From NCBI GenBank assembly GCA_020430675.1, contig JAGQJJ010000310.1:1-5662 (forward strand): a stretch of 5,662 bases of DNA. Direction: 5' to 3'. The stretch is from Myxococcales bacterium. Its GTDB lineage: Bacteria; Myxococcota; Bradymonadia; UBA7976; UBA1532. The notes beneath the pieces are model-generated. The model searched no databases and was not told where the DNA came from. It was given only the letters and a program-made list of their open reading frames with translations. This document shows, in pieces, positions 1 through 5,365 of this stretch. The stretch's first letter is position 1; the number at the start of each line of letters is the position of its first letter. Both the position numbers and the translations under genes were made by a program.

Positions 1-1381
1 TCTCGGCGATGCCGCCGGCGTTGTCGGCGATGGGGCCGTAGGCGTCGACGGCGAGCTGGATGCCGGTGGTGCTCAGCATGCCCAGGGCGGCCATGGCGAT
101 GCCGTAGAGGCCCGAGGTGTAGTAGGCGACCAGGATGGCGGCGCAGATGAGCGCGGTGGGGATGGCGGTCGACATCATGCCGACGCCCAGGCCCGAGATG
201 ATGTTGGTCGCCGGGCCGGTGGTGCTCTCGTCGGCGATGCCCTTGACCGGGCCGTAGTGATCGCTGGTGTAGTACTCGGTCACCACGCCGATGGCGATGC
301 CCGAACCCAGGCCGCCGACGGTGGCCCAGAAGACGCCCATCGCGGAGTAGGTCTCTTCGCCGACCTTGATCGGGCCGTCGCCGAGGAACTGATGGATGAG
401 CAGGTAGCTGACGCCGAGCATGATGATGCCGGCGGCGAAGGTGCCGGTGTTCAGCGCGCTCTGCGGGTTGCCGCCCTCTTTGACGCGCACCAGGAAGGTG
501 CAGAGGATGCTGACGATGATGCCGGCGCCGGCGATGAAGAGGGGCAGCACGACCGGGTTGAGGCCGTTGTGCTCCGACATGGCCGGCATCCAGCTCATGC
601 CCAGGATCATCGAGCCGACGATGGCGCCGACATAGCTCTCGAAGAGGTCGGCGCCCATGCCGGCGACGTCGCCGACGTTGTCGCCCACGTTGTCGGCGAT
701 GGTCGCCGGGTTGCGCGGGTCGTCCTCGGGGATGCCCGCCTCGACCTTGCCCACCAGATCGGCGCCGACGTCGGCGGCCTTGGTGAAGATGCCGCCGCCG
801 ACGCGGGCGAACAGCGCGATCGAGCTGGCGCCCAGGCTGAAGCCTGAGAGCACGTTGAGCACCCGCATCAGCAGCGCGCCGTCATCGCTGATGTCGCCGC
901 TGCCGAGCAGGCCCATGTCGCTGTAGACCATGAACAGGCCGCCGAGGCCGATGACGCCCAGGCCGACCACGCACATGCCCATGACCGCGCCGCCGCTGAA
1001 GGCCACGCCGAGCGCGCCGGCGAGGCCTTCCTGGGCGGCGTTGGTGGTGCGCACGTTGGCCGCGGTGGCCACGCGCATGCCGAAGTAGCCGGCGAGCGCC
1101 GAGCAGATGGCGCCGACCACAAACGAGACCGCGATCAGCGCGTGGCTGTCGGCCTGGCCGTTGTTCGACCACGCCAGCAGCGCGGCGACGACCACGACAA
1201 AGATGGCGAGCTTGCGATACTCGGCGGCGAGGAACGCCATCGCGCCTTCGCGGATGGCGTTGGCGATCTCGCGCATCTTGTCATTGCCGGGGCTCTGCCG
1301 ATTGATCCAGTTCGATTTCACGAAGGCAAACGCCAACGCGAGCAGACCCGAGACCGGGATGGCCCAGAGATAGCTGTGCAA
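1..1381 (-). CDS. hppA: Membrane-bound ion-translocating pyrophosphatase, N-terminal 460 residues (runs off the left edge)
   Basis: This integral membrane enzyme hydrolyses pyrophosphate and uses the energy to pump H+ or Na+ out of the cytoplasm. The frame is open from 1381 to base 2 and gives 460 residues; the family is usually about 670-800, so the C-terminal third is missing. Family hallmarks are clear: [20 protein letters not shown] ending near residue 214 (Asp204, Asp208, Lys212 and Glu214 belong to the pyrophosphate/Mg site), [12 protein letters not shown] from residue 230, [12 protein letters not shown] from residue 369, and [12 protein letters not shown] ending at residue 460. Hydrophobic helices alternate with these loops, as in the 16-helix family. 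I chose the TTG start at 1381 because AGGAG lies 8 bases upstream and the first helix ([20 protein letters not shown]) follows directly. Two in-frame ATGs at 1438 and 1435 would add about 19 Pro/Arg/Gly-rich residues and lack a ribosome binding site. The positions that set K+ dependence lie just beyond the left edge, so the subtype and the pumped ion stay open. Confidence 0.96.
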   Translation of the reverse strand, partial: MHSYLWAIPVSGLLALAFAFVKSNWINRQSPGNDKMREIANAIREGAMAFLAAEYRKLAIFVVVVAALLAWSNNGQADSHALIAVSFVVGAICSALAGYFGMRVATAANVRTTNAAQEGLAGALGVAFSGGAVMGMCVVGLGVIGLGGLFMVYSDMGLLGSGDISDDGALLMRVLNVLSGFSLGASSIALFARVGGGIFTKAADVGADLVGKVEAGIPEDDPRNPATIADNVGDNVGDVAGMGADLFESYVGAIVGSMILGMSWMPAMSEHNGLNPVVLPLFIAGAGIIVSILCTFLVRVKEGGNPQSALNTGTFAAGIIMLGVSYLLIHQFLGDGPIKVGEETYSAMGVFWATVGGLGSGIAIGVVTEYYTSDHYGPVKGIADESTTGPATNIISGLGVGMMSTAIPTALICAAILVAYYTSGLYGIAMAALGMLSTTGIQLAVDAYGPIADNAGGIAE

Positions 1382-1389
1382 GTCCTCGA

Positions 1390-1394
1390 CTCCT
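1390..1394 (-). promoter_or_regulatory. Ribosome binding site deciding the TTG start of hppA
   Basis: AGGAG on the minus strand, then 8 bases, then TTG at 1381. No comparable purine-rich site precedes the in-frame ATG codons at 1438 and 1435, so this site favours the TTG start. Confidence 0.65.
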
Positions 1395-1401
1395 GTCCTC
1401 G

Positions 1402-1469
1402 GAGCGCCCGGCGCCCGCCGGCCCGCCCCGTCCATCATCGAAATTTCGCGGCGCCCGGCGTGGGCGCTC
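1402..1469. repeat. GC-rich inverted and direct repeats in the pth-hppA gap
   Basis: The 93 bases between the pth stop (1475) and the hppA start (1381) hold a perfect 8-base inverted repeat, GAGCGCCC at 1402-1409 and GGGCGCTC at 1462-1469, and a 10-base direct repeat, GCGCCCGGCG at 1404-1413 and 1451-1460. Between the arms is the palindrome CGAAATTTCG (1439-1448), the only AT-rich spot there. The arms could pair as a long-loop hairpin in the RNA. No T-run follows, so it is not a standard intrinsic terminator. It could mark partial uncoupling of hppA from the operon, but GC-rich DNA gives such repeats easily. Confidence 0.35.
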
Positions 1470-1474
1470 GGGTA

Positions 1475-2041
1475 TCAAGTCGCGTTGATCGCGTTCATCG
1501 CCTTGTCGACGCCCTCGCGCAGCACCGCGCGCAGGGCGCCGACGGCGCGTTCGAGCAGGTCGGGCAGCCACGGGCGCTCTTCGGCGCTGAAGTCGGCGAG
1601 CACGTAATCGCTCGCCGCGCCGTGCACCGGCCGGCCGATGCCGACCCGCAGCCGTAGAAACTCACGGCTGCCCAGGTCGGCGATGATCGAGCGAAGGCCG
1701 TTGTGGCCGGCGTGGCCGCCCCCAACCTTGAGTCGCAGCCGCCCGAACGGAAGGTCGAGCTCGTCGTGCACCACCACGATGCGATTCGGCTCGACGCCAA
1801 AAAACCGCGCCGCCGGGGCGACAGCGCGCCCGCTCAGGTTCATGAAGGTGCGCGGTTCGAGCAGCACGACCGGGTTTTGCTCCACGGTTCCGGCGCCGTA
1901 GGCGGCGTTGAACTTGCTGCGGCCGAGATCGATGCGCTCATCGGCGGCGAGCTGGTCGACCACCATGAAGCCCACGTTGTGCCGGTTCTTGGCATAACGC
2001 GGCTCGGGGTTGCCGAGTCCCACCACCAGGTGACGTTCCAT
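1475..2041 (-). CDS. pth: Peptidyl-tRNA hydrolase
   Basis: This cytoplasmic esterase cleaves peptidyl-tRNAs that fall off stalled ribosomes and so recycles tRNA. The product is 188 residues, normal for bacterial Pth. Key positions, counted from the ATG at 2041, are all present: GLGNP with Asn11, the catalytic His21 in NRHNVG, Asn68 in TFMNLSG, Asp93 in VVHDELDLPFG, and His113-Asn114 in GGGHAGHNGLRS. The motif RLRVGIGRP and the Tyr-Val-Leu segment (SDYVLADFS) towards the C-terminus are also typical. A GTG at 2044 directly precedes the ATG; GGAG (2049-2052) lies 7 bases from the ATG but only 4 from the GTG, so I use the ATG. The gene follows rplY by 32 bases and is probably translated from the same mRNA. 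L25-Pth adjacency is common in bacteria. Confidence 0.97.
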   Translation of the reverse strand: MERHLVVGLGNPEPRYAKNRHNVGFMVVDQLAADERIDLGRSKFNAAYGAGTVEQNPVVLLEPRTFMNLSGRAVAPAARFFGVEPNRIVVVHDELDLPFGRLRLKVGGGHAGHNGLRSIIADLGSREFLRLRVGIGRPVHGAASDYVLADFSAEERPWLPDLLERAVGALRAVLREGVDKAMNAINAT

Positions 2042-2073
2042 CACGACGCTCCGCCGCAGCTCCGCTCGGCGGC

Positions 2074-2679
2074 CTACTTCTTCTTCTTCTTCTCTTCCTT
2101 GGCGGCGACCTTCTTGACGCCGCGGGGCTTGAGCACCTTGGCCACCACGAAGTCGCGCTCGGCCACCACCTCAACACCCTCGGGCAGCGGGAGCTGGCTC
2201 GACATGAGCGTGTCGCCCTGGTCCATCTGGGTGACGTCGATCACCACCGCGGCGGGCACCAGCGCGGGCACCGAGCGCAGCTTGACCTCGCGGTACGGGG
2301 TGCGCAGGCGGCCGCCGGTCTGCACGCCGATCGAGCGGCCGGTGAACTCCAGCGGCACCACGGCGACAACCGGGCGGTTGAGGTCGGGCGCCACCAGGTC
2401 CACGTGCTCGATGGCCCGGCTGACGGCGTCGCGCTGAATGTCGCGCACCAGGACCACCACGTTGCGCTCGCCGTCGACCGACACGTCGAACAGGGCGTTC
2501 TGCTTCTTGGGGTTGGCGAGCGCGGCGTTCAGCTCGGTGGGGTCGAGCGAGACGGCGAGGGGGGTCTCGACGCCGTGCCCGTAGACCACGGCGGGCACGC
2601 GACCCGCGGCGCGGAGCCGGCGATTGGGGCCCTTGCCGCGGCCGTCGCGGGTGGTGCTTTGAAGGGCGATGGCTTCCAT
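2074..2679 (-). CDS. rplY: 50S ribosomal protein L25, CTC/TL5 long form
   Basis: L25 binds 5S rRNA in the large ribosomal subunit. The product has 201 residues, which is the long CTC/TL5 form rather than the short enterobacterial L25 of about 95. The N-terminal 5S-binding domain covers about residues 1-95, with the family-typical RRLRAAGRVPAVVYGHG near residues 20-36 and RDIQRDAVSRAIEHVDL near 79-95. The C-terminal beta-rich domain covers about 100-185 (GVQTGGRLRTPYREVKLR, VVIDVTQMDQGDTL). The protein ends in a lysine-rich tail, KEEKKKKK, probably disordered and RNA-contacting. The ATG at 2679 has AAGGA (2688-2692) 8 bases upstream. The gene lies 33 bases after prs and 32 before pth. CTC proteins are named after a general stress protein in Bacillus, but nothing here shows stress control. 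Confidence 0.96.
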   Translation of the reverse strand: MEAIALQSTTRDGRGKGPNRRLRAAGRVPAVVYGHGVETPLAVSLDPTELNAALANPKKQNALFDVSVDGERNVVVLVRDIQRDAVSRAIEHVDLVAPDLNRPVVAVVPLEFTGRSIGVQTGGRLRTPYREVKLRSVPALVPAAVVIDVTQMDQGDTLMSSQLPLPEGVEVVAERDFVVAKVLKPRGVKKVAAKEEKKKKK

Positions 2680-2712
2680 TCGAGTCGTCCTTGCAGGAAG
2701 TGGCGAGCCGCC

Positions 2713-3648
2713 TCAGTCGAAGAGGCTGCTCACCGAGTCGAGATCGTGAATGCGCTTGATGGCCTCACCAAAGATGGTGGCCACCGACAACACCTTGAGC
2801 TTGGGGCAGGCGCGCCCCGAGCTGGTCAGCGGGATGGTGTCGGAGACGACCACCTCTTCGAGGCAGCTCTCACTGATGCGCGCGATGGCCGGGCCCGAGA
2901 GCACCGGGTGCGTCGCAAACGCAAAGACCCGCCGCGCCCCGAAGTTGCGCAGCGCCTGGGCGCCTTGCACCAGGGTGCCGGCGGTGTCGATCATGTCGTC
3001 GACGATGATCGCGTCGCAGCCCTTGACGTCGCCGACCAGGTTCATCACCTCGGCCACATTGGGCCCGGCGCGCCGCTTGTCGAGGATGGCCAGCGAGGTG
3101 TTCATGCGCTTGGCGTAGGCCCGCGCGCGCTCCACGCCGCCCGCGTCGGGGCTGACGATCACCGGCCGTTCGAGGCCCAGCGAGACCATGTGCTTGAGCA
3201 TCACCGGCGAGCTGTAGAGGTGGTCGACCGGGCCGTTGAAGAAGCCCTGAATCTGACCGGCGTGCAGCTCCATGGTGATCAGACGATTGGCCCCCGCGGC
3301 GGTGAGCAGATCGGTCATCAGCCGCGCCGAGATGGGGGCCCGGGGCGAGGCCTTGCGGTCCTGCCTTGCGTAGCCGAAATAGGGCATGACCGCCGAGACG
3401 CTGCCGGCCGAGGCCCGCTTGAGGGCGTCGGTGACGATCAGCAGCTCCATCAGGTTGTCGTTGACCGGGGCGCAGGTGCTCTGAATCACGTAGACGTCAG
3501 CCCCGCGAACCGACTCGTCGATCTCGACCCGAATCTCGCCGTCCGAGAACCGGCCGACCCGCGCGTTGCCCAGGTCGGTGCCGAGGTACGCGCAGATCGC
3601 CCTCGCCAGTTCAGGGTTCGAGTTGCCGGAGAAGATCCGGACCGACAT
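2713..3648 (-). CDS. prs: Ribose-phosphate pyrophosphokinase (PRPP synthetase, class I)
   Basis: The enzyme transfers pyrophosphate from ATP to ribose 5-phosphate. The product, PRPP, feeds purine, pyrimidine, NAD, histidine and tryptophan synthesis in the cytoplasm. The protein has 311 residues, normal for class I. Motifs in order: FSDGE (34-38), PYFGYARQDRK (89-99) in the ATP-binding region, LHAGQIQGFF with the metal/ATP-contacting His129, VSPDAGGVERARAYA (165-179), the catalytic flexible loop DKRR (190-193, with Lys191), and the PRPP-binding signature DAIIVDDMIDTAGT (212-225). The ATG at 3648 has GGAGG (3656-3660) 7 bases upstream. The frame stays open upstream through the tRNA to an ATG at 3756, but that extension only translates the tRNA and lacks homology to Prs. 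The gene starts 23 bases after the tRNA and is probably co-transcribed with it, rplY and pth. Confidence 0.98.
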   Translation of the reverse strand: MSVRIFSGNSNPELARAICAYLGTDLGNARVGRFSDGEIRVEIDESVRGADVYVIQSTCAPVNDNLMELLIVTDALKRASAGSVSAVMPYFGYARQDRKASPRAPISARLMTDLLTAAGANRLITMELHAGQIQGFFNGPVDHLYSSPVMLKHMVSLGLERPVIVSPDAGGVERARAYAKRMNTSLAILDKRRAGPNVAEVMNLVGDVKGCDAIIVDDMIDTAGTLVQGAQALRNFGARRVFAFATHPVLSGPAIARISESCLEEVVVSDTIPLTSSGRACPKLKVLSVATIFGEAIKRIHDLDSVSSLFD

Positions 3649-3671
3649 GGTCGAGCCTCCGGGGAGCGAAG

Positions 3672-3743
3672 CAGGGGCGGTAGGATTCGAACCTACGTCA
3701 GCGGGAACCAAAATCCCGTGGCTTACCGCTAGCCCACGCCCCT
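3672..3743 (-). tRNA. tRNA-Gln, anticodon UUG
   Basis: All four arms of the cloverleaf can be drawn by eye. The acceptor stem pairs AGGGGCG (3743-3737) with CGCCCCT (3679-3673) over 7 base pairs, and the discriminator is G at 3672. The D arm is closed by GGC/GCC. The anticodon stem CGGGA/TCCCG encloses the loop TTTTGGT, which places TTG at positions 34-36 and so reads CAA (and CAG by wobble). The T arm is GTAGG-TTCGAAT-CCTAC. No CCA is encoded, so the 3' end depends on CCA-adding enzyme. The gene has 72 bases. It lies about 70 bases downstream of a good promoter and 23 bases upstream of prs, so the transcript is likely cut by RNase P and a 3' endonuclease. Confidence 0.96.
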
Positions 3744-3780
3744 TCAAGGCGCGCAAACCCCGGAAAACTCGACCAAAATC

Positions 3781-3795
3781 GCGCTTTCCGAGCGC
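3781..3795 (-). other. Small hairpin in the 5' leader of the tRNA-Gln operon
   Basis: GCGCT and AGCGC (5 base pairs) enclose a 5-base loop within the predicted leader between the promoter and the tRNA. On the minus strand it is followed closely by GATTTTGG. It might aid folding or 5' processing of the tRNA precursor or act as a weak pause site. The stem is too short and the T-run too brief to call a terminator. Confidence 0.25.
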
Positions 3796-3819
3796 CGCGG
3801 GTCAACAAAATGGTGGCGG

Positions 3820-3848
3820 TTGATAGCACAGGGCCCCCGACGTGTCAA
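3820..3848 (-). promoter_or_regulatory. Sigma-70-type promoter of the tRNA-Gln-prs-rplY-pth operon
   Basis: On the minus strand a perfect -35 box TTGACA (3848-3843) is separated by exactly 17 bases from TATCAA (3825-3820), which matches 4 of 6 positions of the -10 consensus. A TG one base before the -10 box gives an extended -10 (TGCTATCAA). Transcription would begin near 3812-3814, about 70 bases upstream of the tRNA. It is the best promoter I can find in the window and fits a strongly expressed tRNA/ribosomal operon. No operator or riboswitch is evident around it. Confidence 0.65.
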
Positions 3849-4094
3849 CGGCGCGCGCCGTGGAAGCAGGATCGATCGGCGCCGGCCGGCATAGACGCCG
3901 CCGGTGACGATTCGGTGATCGTCGAAGCCACCAGGCCTCGCCGCGAGCAATGCAGCCCCAGCCCCGGCAGGTGCGGGGTTGTTGGAGGGTCGCATGGCTG
4001 CCCGCCGCGGCGAGCATGTCGTCGGCGCCGCCCCCCAGCAAGCGCCAGTCCCCGTGGTTCGTCCCTCGGCGACCGGTTGCCCGATCGGCGGTCT
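3849..4094. other. Gap between transposase and operon promoter; no gene recognised
   Basis: These 246 bases lie between the transposase stop and the -35 box. Open frames cross the region on both strands, but none resembles a known protein, and they are Arg/Pro-rich as expected for random frames in GC-rich DNA. The stretch presumably includes the distal end of the insertion element and the original intergenic DNA, but I cannot place the border. In related bacteria I would expect an isoprenoid kinase gene (ispE) upstream of this tRNA; no remnant of one is visible. Confidence 0.5.
3959..3981. repeat. Hairpin with 8-bp stem in the transposase-operon gap
   Basis: CAGCCCCG (3959-3966) can pair with CGGGGTTG (3974-3981), including one G-T wobble, around a 7-base loop. 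On neither strand does a proper run of T follow, so a rho-independent terminator is doubtful. It may still separate transposase transcription from the tRNA operon. Confidence 0.3.
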
Positions 4095-4110
4095 TCAGCC
4101 CGGCCGAGGG
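4063..4110. repeat. Inverted repeat straddling the transposase stop codon
   Basis: CCCTCGGC (4063-4070) and GCCGAGGG (4103-4110) are perfect 8-base complements. Inside them GACCG (4071-4075) can pair with CGGTC (4089-4093), and CCGATCGG (4081-4088) is a palindrome. The transposase stop (4097-4095) lies in the loop. The structure could protect the mRNA 3' end, end transcription inefficiently, or belong to the element's terminal region. There is no T-run after it on the minus strand. Confidence 0.35.
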
Positions 4111-5348
4111 GGGATGGAGCGCCATCGAGCGCCTTGGATGGAGGTGGCGTCGGCGGCGACGAGCGTGATGTAGATCCACTCGAAGGTAGCCCGCCAGATG
4201 AGCTTGTCGGCGCGGCGGGAGACCTTCTTGTAGAGCAGCAGCATGTTGAGGGCGACGCGGCGCAGCAGGGCGATGGCGAGCATGCCGCGGGCGTCGTGCA
4301 TCCATGGGTGGTCGTCTTCGAGGAAGAAGCGGTCGAGGGTGCAATGGCAGTCGTTCTCGACGCCCCAATGGCCGCGGATGAGGCGTAGCCACTGCCTGGC
4401 GTTGAAGCGTCCGCGAGGGGCGTTGGTGACGAAGTATCGGTCGCTGGTCGCGGTGACCCGGCCGCGCTCGACGATCTCCGATTGCACGCGGATGGCAAGG
4501 CGCAGGTGGGTCCAGTGGTGATAGCCGGCCATCTCATCGGTGAGCCAGACGCGACGGCGCCAGGTCTTGGAGTTGCTGAGCGTGTCGGTGGTCTGCGCGA
4601 GGGCCTGGTCGTGCGGCAGGCGCCCGAGCAACCGTTCGGCCTCGGCGAGCAGCGTGGGCTGATCCTCTTTGATGGCAAACACATAGCCCAGGTCGTGGGC
4701 GTTGACGAGGTCCGCGTTTGCCAGGCTGTTGAGGCCGGCGTCGCAGGTGATGAACTCGAAGAGGTCGGTGTGTCCGTAGGCTTCGAGGAGGCCATGCAAG
4801 GCTTCGGGGAAGGCAGATTGCTCCGACAGCGCCTTGGCGATGGGCACCGCGTCGACGCAGATGGCGGCGCGGCTCGACGTCAGCGAGCACGTCAGCGTGC
4901 GCATGAGGCTGGTGCCGCCCTGACGCTGCGCATAGACGTCGTCGGGAATCCGAGTGCGCGTGTGCTTGCCGTCGATGGAGACCACTCCGCACGGCAGGCC
5001 GCATGGCTGAAGCTGCTTGCGCCGGTGGGCATCGAGCGTCTGTTGGCGGATGAGCTGTCGCAGGCTGTCGGGTCTCAGCGCGACGGCCAAATCGCGCATC
5101 GTCGTGTCAGGCACGCGGCACTTGATGCCGAACAGCTTGCCCATGCTCGGGCTCAGCTGCGTCGTCAGCCGCTCGGTCTCGGCCAGCGAACGCTTGCCCG
5201 CCACCAGACCGAGCATCAACGCGGTCAGCAGCGTCGACAACGGCGTCGAATACGAAGCCCGGGGATCATCAACCACATGGAAGTCGAGGCGCCCCAAGCC
5301 CAAGCCCAGTGCCCCGGCGTGGCGTCGAATCTCGCGGTCACGGTTCAT
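4095..5348 (-). CDS. DDE transposase, ISAs1-like
   Basis: This is a DNA cut-and-join enzyme of an insertion sequence, with 417 residues and no frameshift. The RNase H-like catalytic triad can be assigned as Asp126 in VVSIDGKHTR, Asp203 in FEFITCDAG, and Glu331 in RGHWGVENDCH. FAIKEDQPTLL (about 224-234), RYFVTN (304-309) and the helix after the Glu (ARGMLAIALLRRVALNMLLLYK) match the layout of ISAs1-type transposases. The N-terminal 110 residues (VVDDPRASYSTPLSTLLTALMLGLVAGKRSLAETERL and on) resemble the usual DDE-associated domain with a DPR-start motif. I use the ATG at 5348 because AGGAGG lies 5 bases upstream; the frame extends to an ATG at 5471, but those 41 residues look non-coding. The C-terminal end (IQGARWRSIPPRPG) does not look conserved. 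The family assignment is from motifs; a related IS4-superfamily group is possible. The gene seems intact and may be active. Confidence 0.85.
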   Translation of the reverse strand: MNRDREIRRHAGALGLGLGRLDFHVVDDPRASYSTPLSTLLTALMLGLVAGKRSLAETERLTTQLSPSMGKLFGIKCRVPDTTMRDLAVALRPDSLRQLIRQQTLDAHRRKQLQPCGLPCGVVSIDGKHTRTRIPDDVYAQRQGGTSLMRTLTCSLTSSRAAICVDAVPIAKALSEQSAFPEALHGLLEAYGHTDLFEFITCDAGLNSLANADLVNAHDLGYVFAIKEDQPTLLAEAERLLGRLPHDQALAQTTDTLSNSKTWRRRVWLTDEMAGYHHWTHLRLAIRVQSEIVERGRVTATSDRYFVTNAPRGRFNARQWLRLIRGHWGVENDCHCTLDRFFLEDDHPWMHDARGMLAIALLRRVALNMLLLYKKVSRRADKLIWRATFEWIYITLVAADATSIQGARWRSIPPRPG

Positions 5349-5365
5349 CAGTGCCTCCTCCCTGT
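4095..5365 (-). mobile_element. Insertion sequence core, ends unresolved
   Basis: The complete transposase gene with its ribosome binding site defines the minimum extent of an insertion sequence. Elements of this type normally end within some tens to about 150 bases of the gene with inverted repeats of roughly 15-25 bases. I searched the flanks by eye and found no convincing matched pair or target-site duplication. No passenger gene lies within the minimum extent. Confidence 0.55.

Noticed and set aside
257..847. Long plus-strand open frames opposite hppA
   Set aside because: The frames are rich in Ala, Asp, Gly and Arg and are typical antisense shadows of a GC-rich gene; the minus strand is an unmistakable pyrophosphatase.
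1473..1478. TTGATA overlapping the pth stop as a -35 box for hppA
   Set aside because: At a spacing of 16-18 bases the sequence is GC-only; the nearest AT-rich hexamer in the CGAAATTTCG palindrome is 26 bases away.
2404..3732. A 442-codon plus-strand frame spanning part of rplY, all of prs and most of the tRNA
   Set aside because: It is antisense to prs, rplY and the tRNA, has no recognisable motif and is His/Asp/Gly-rich as expected for a shadow frame.
3649..3756. N-terminal extension of prs up to an ATG at 3756
   Set aside because: The extra 36 codons run through the tRNA gene; the ATG at 3648 has GGAGG at 7 bases and begins at the normal Prs N-terminus.
3800..3805. TTGACC as a second -35 box before the tRNA
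   Set aside because: At 17 bases spacing the -10 position reads GCGATT, a poor match; the TTGACA/TATCAA pair upstream is far better.
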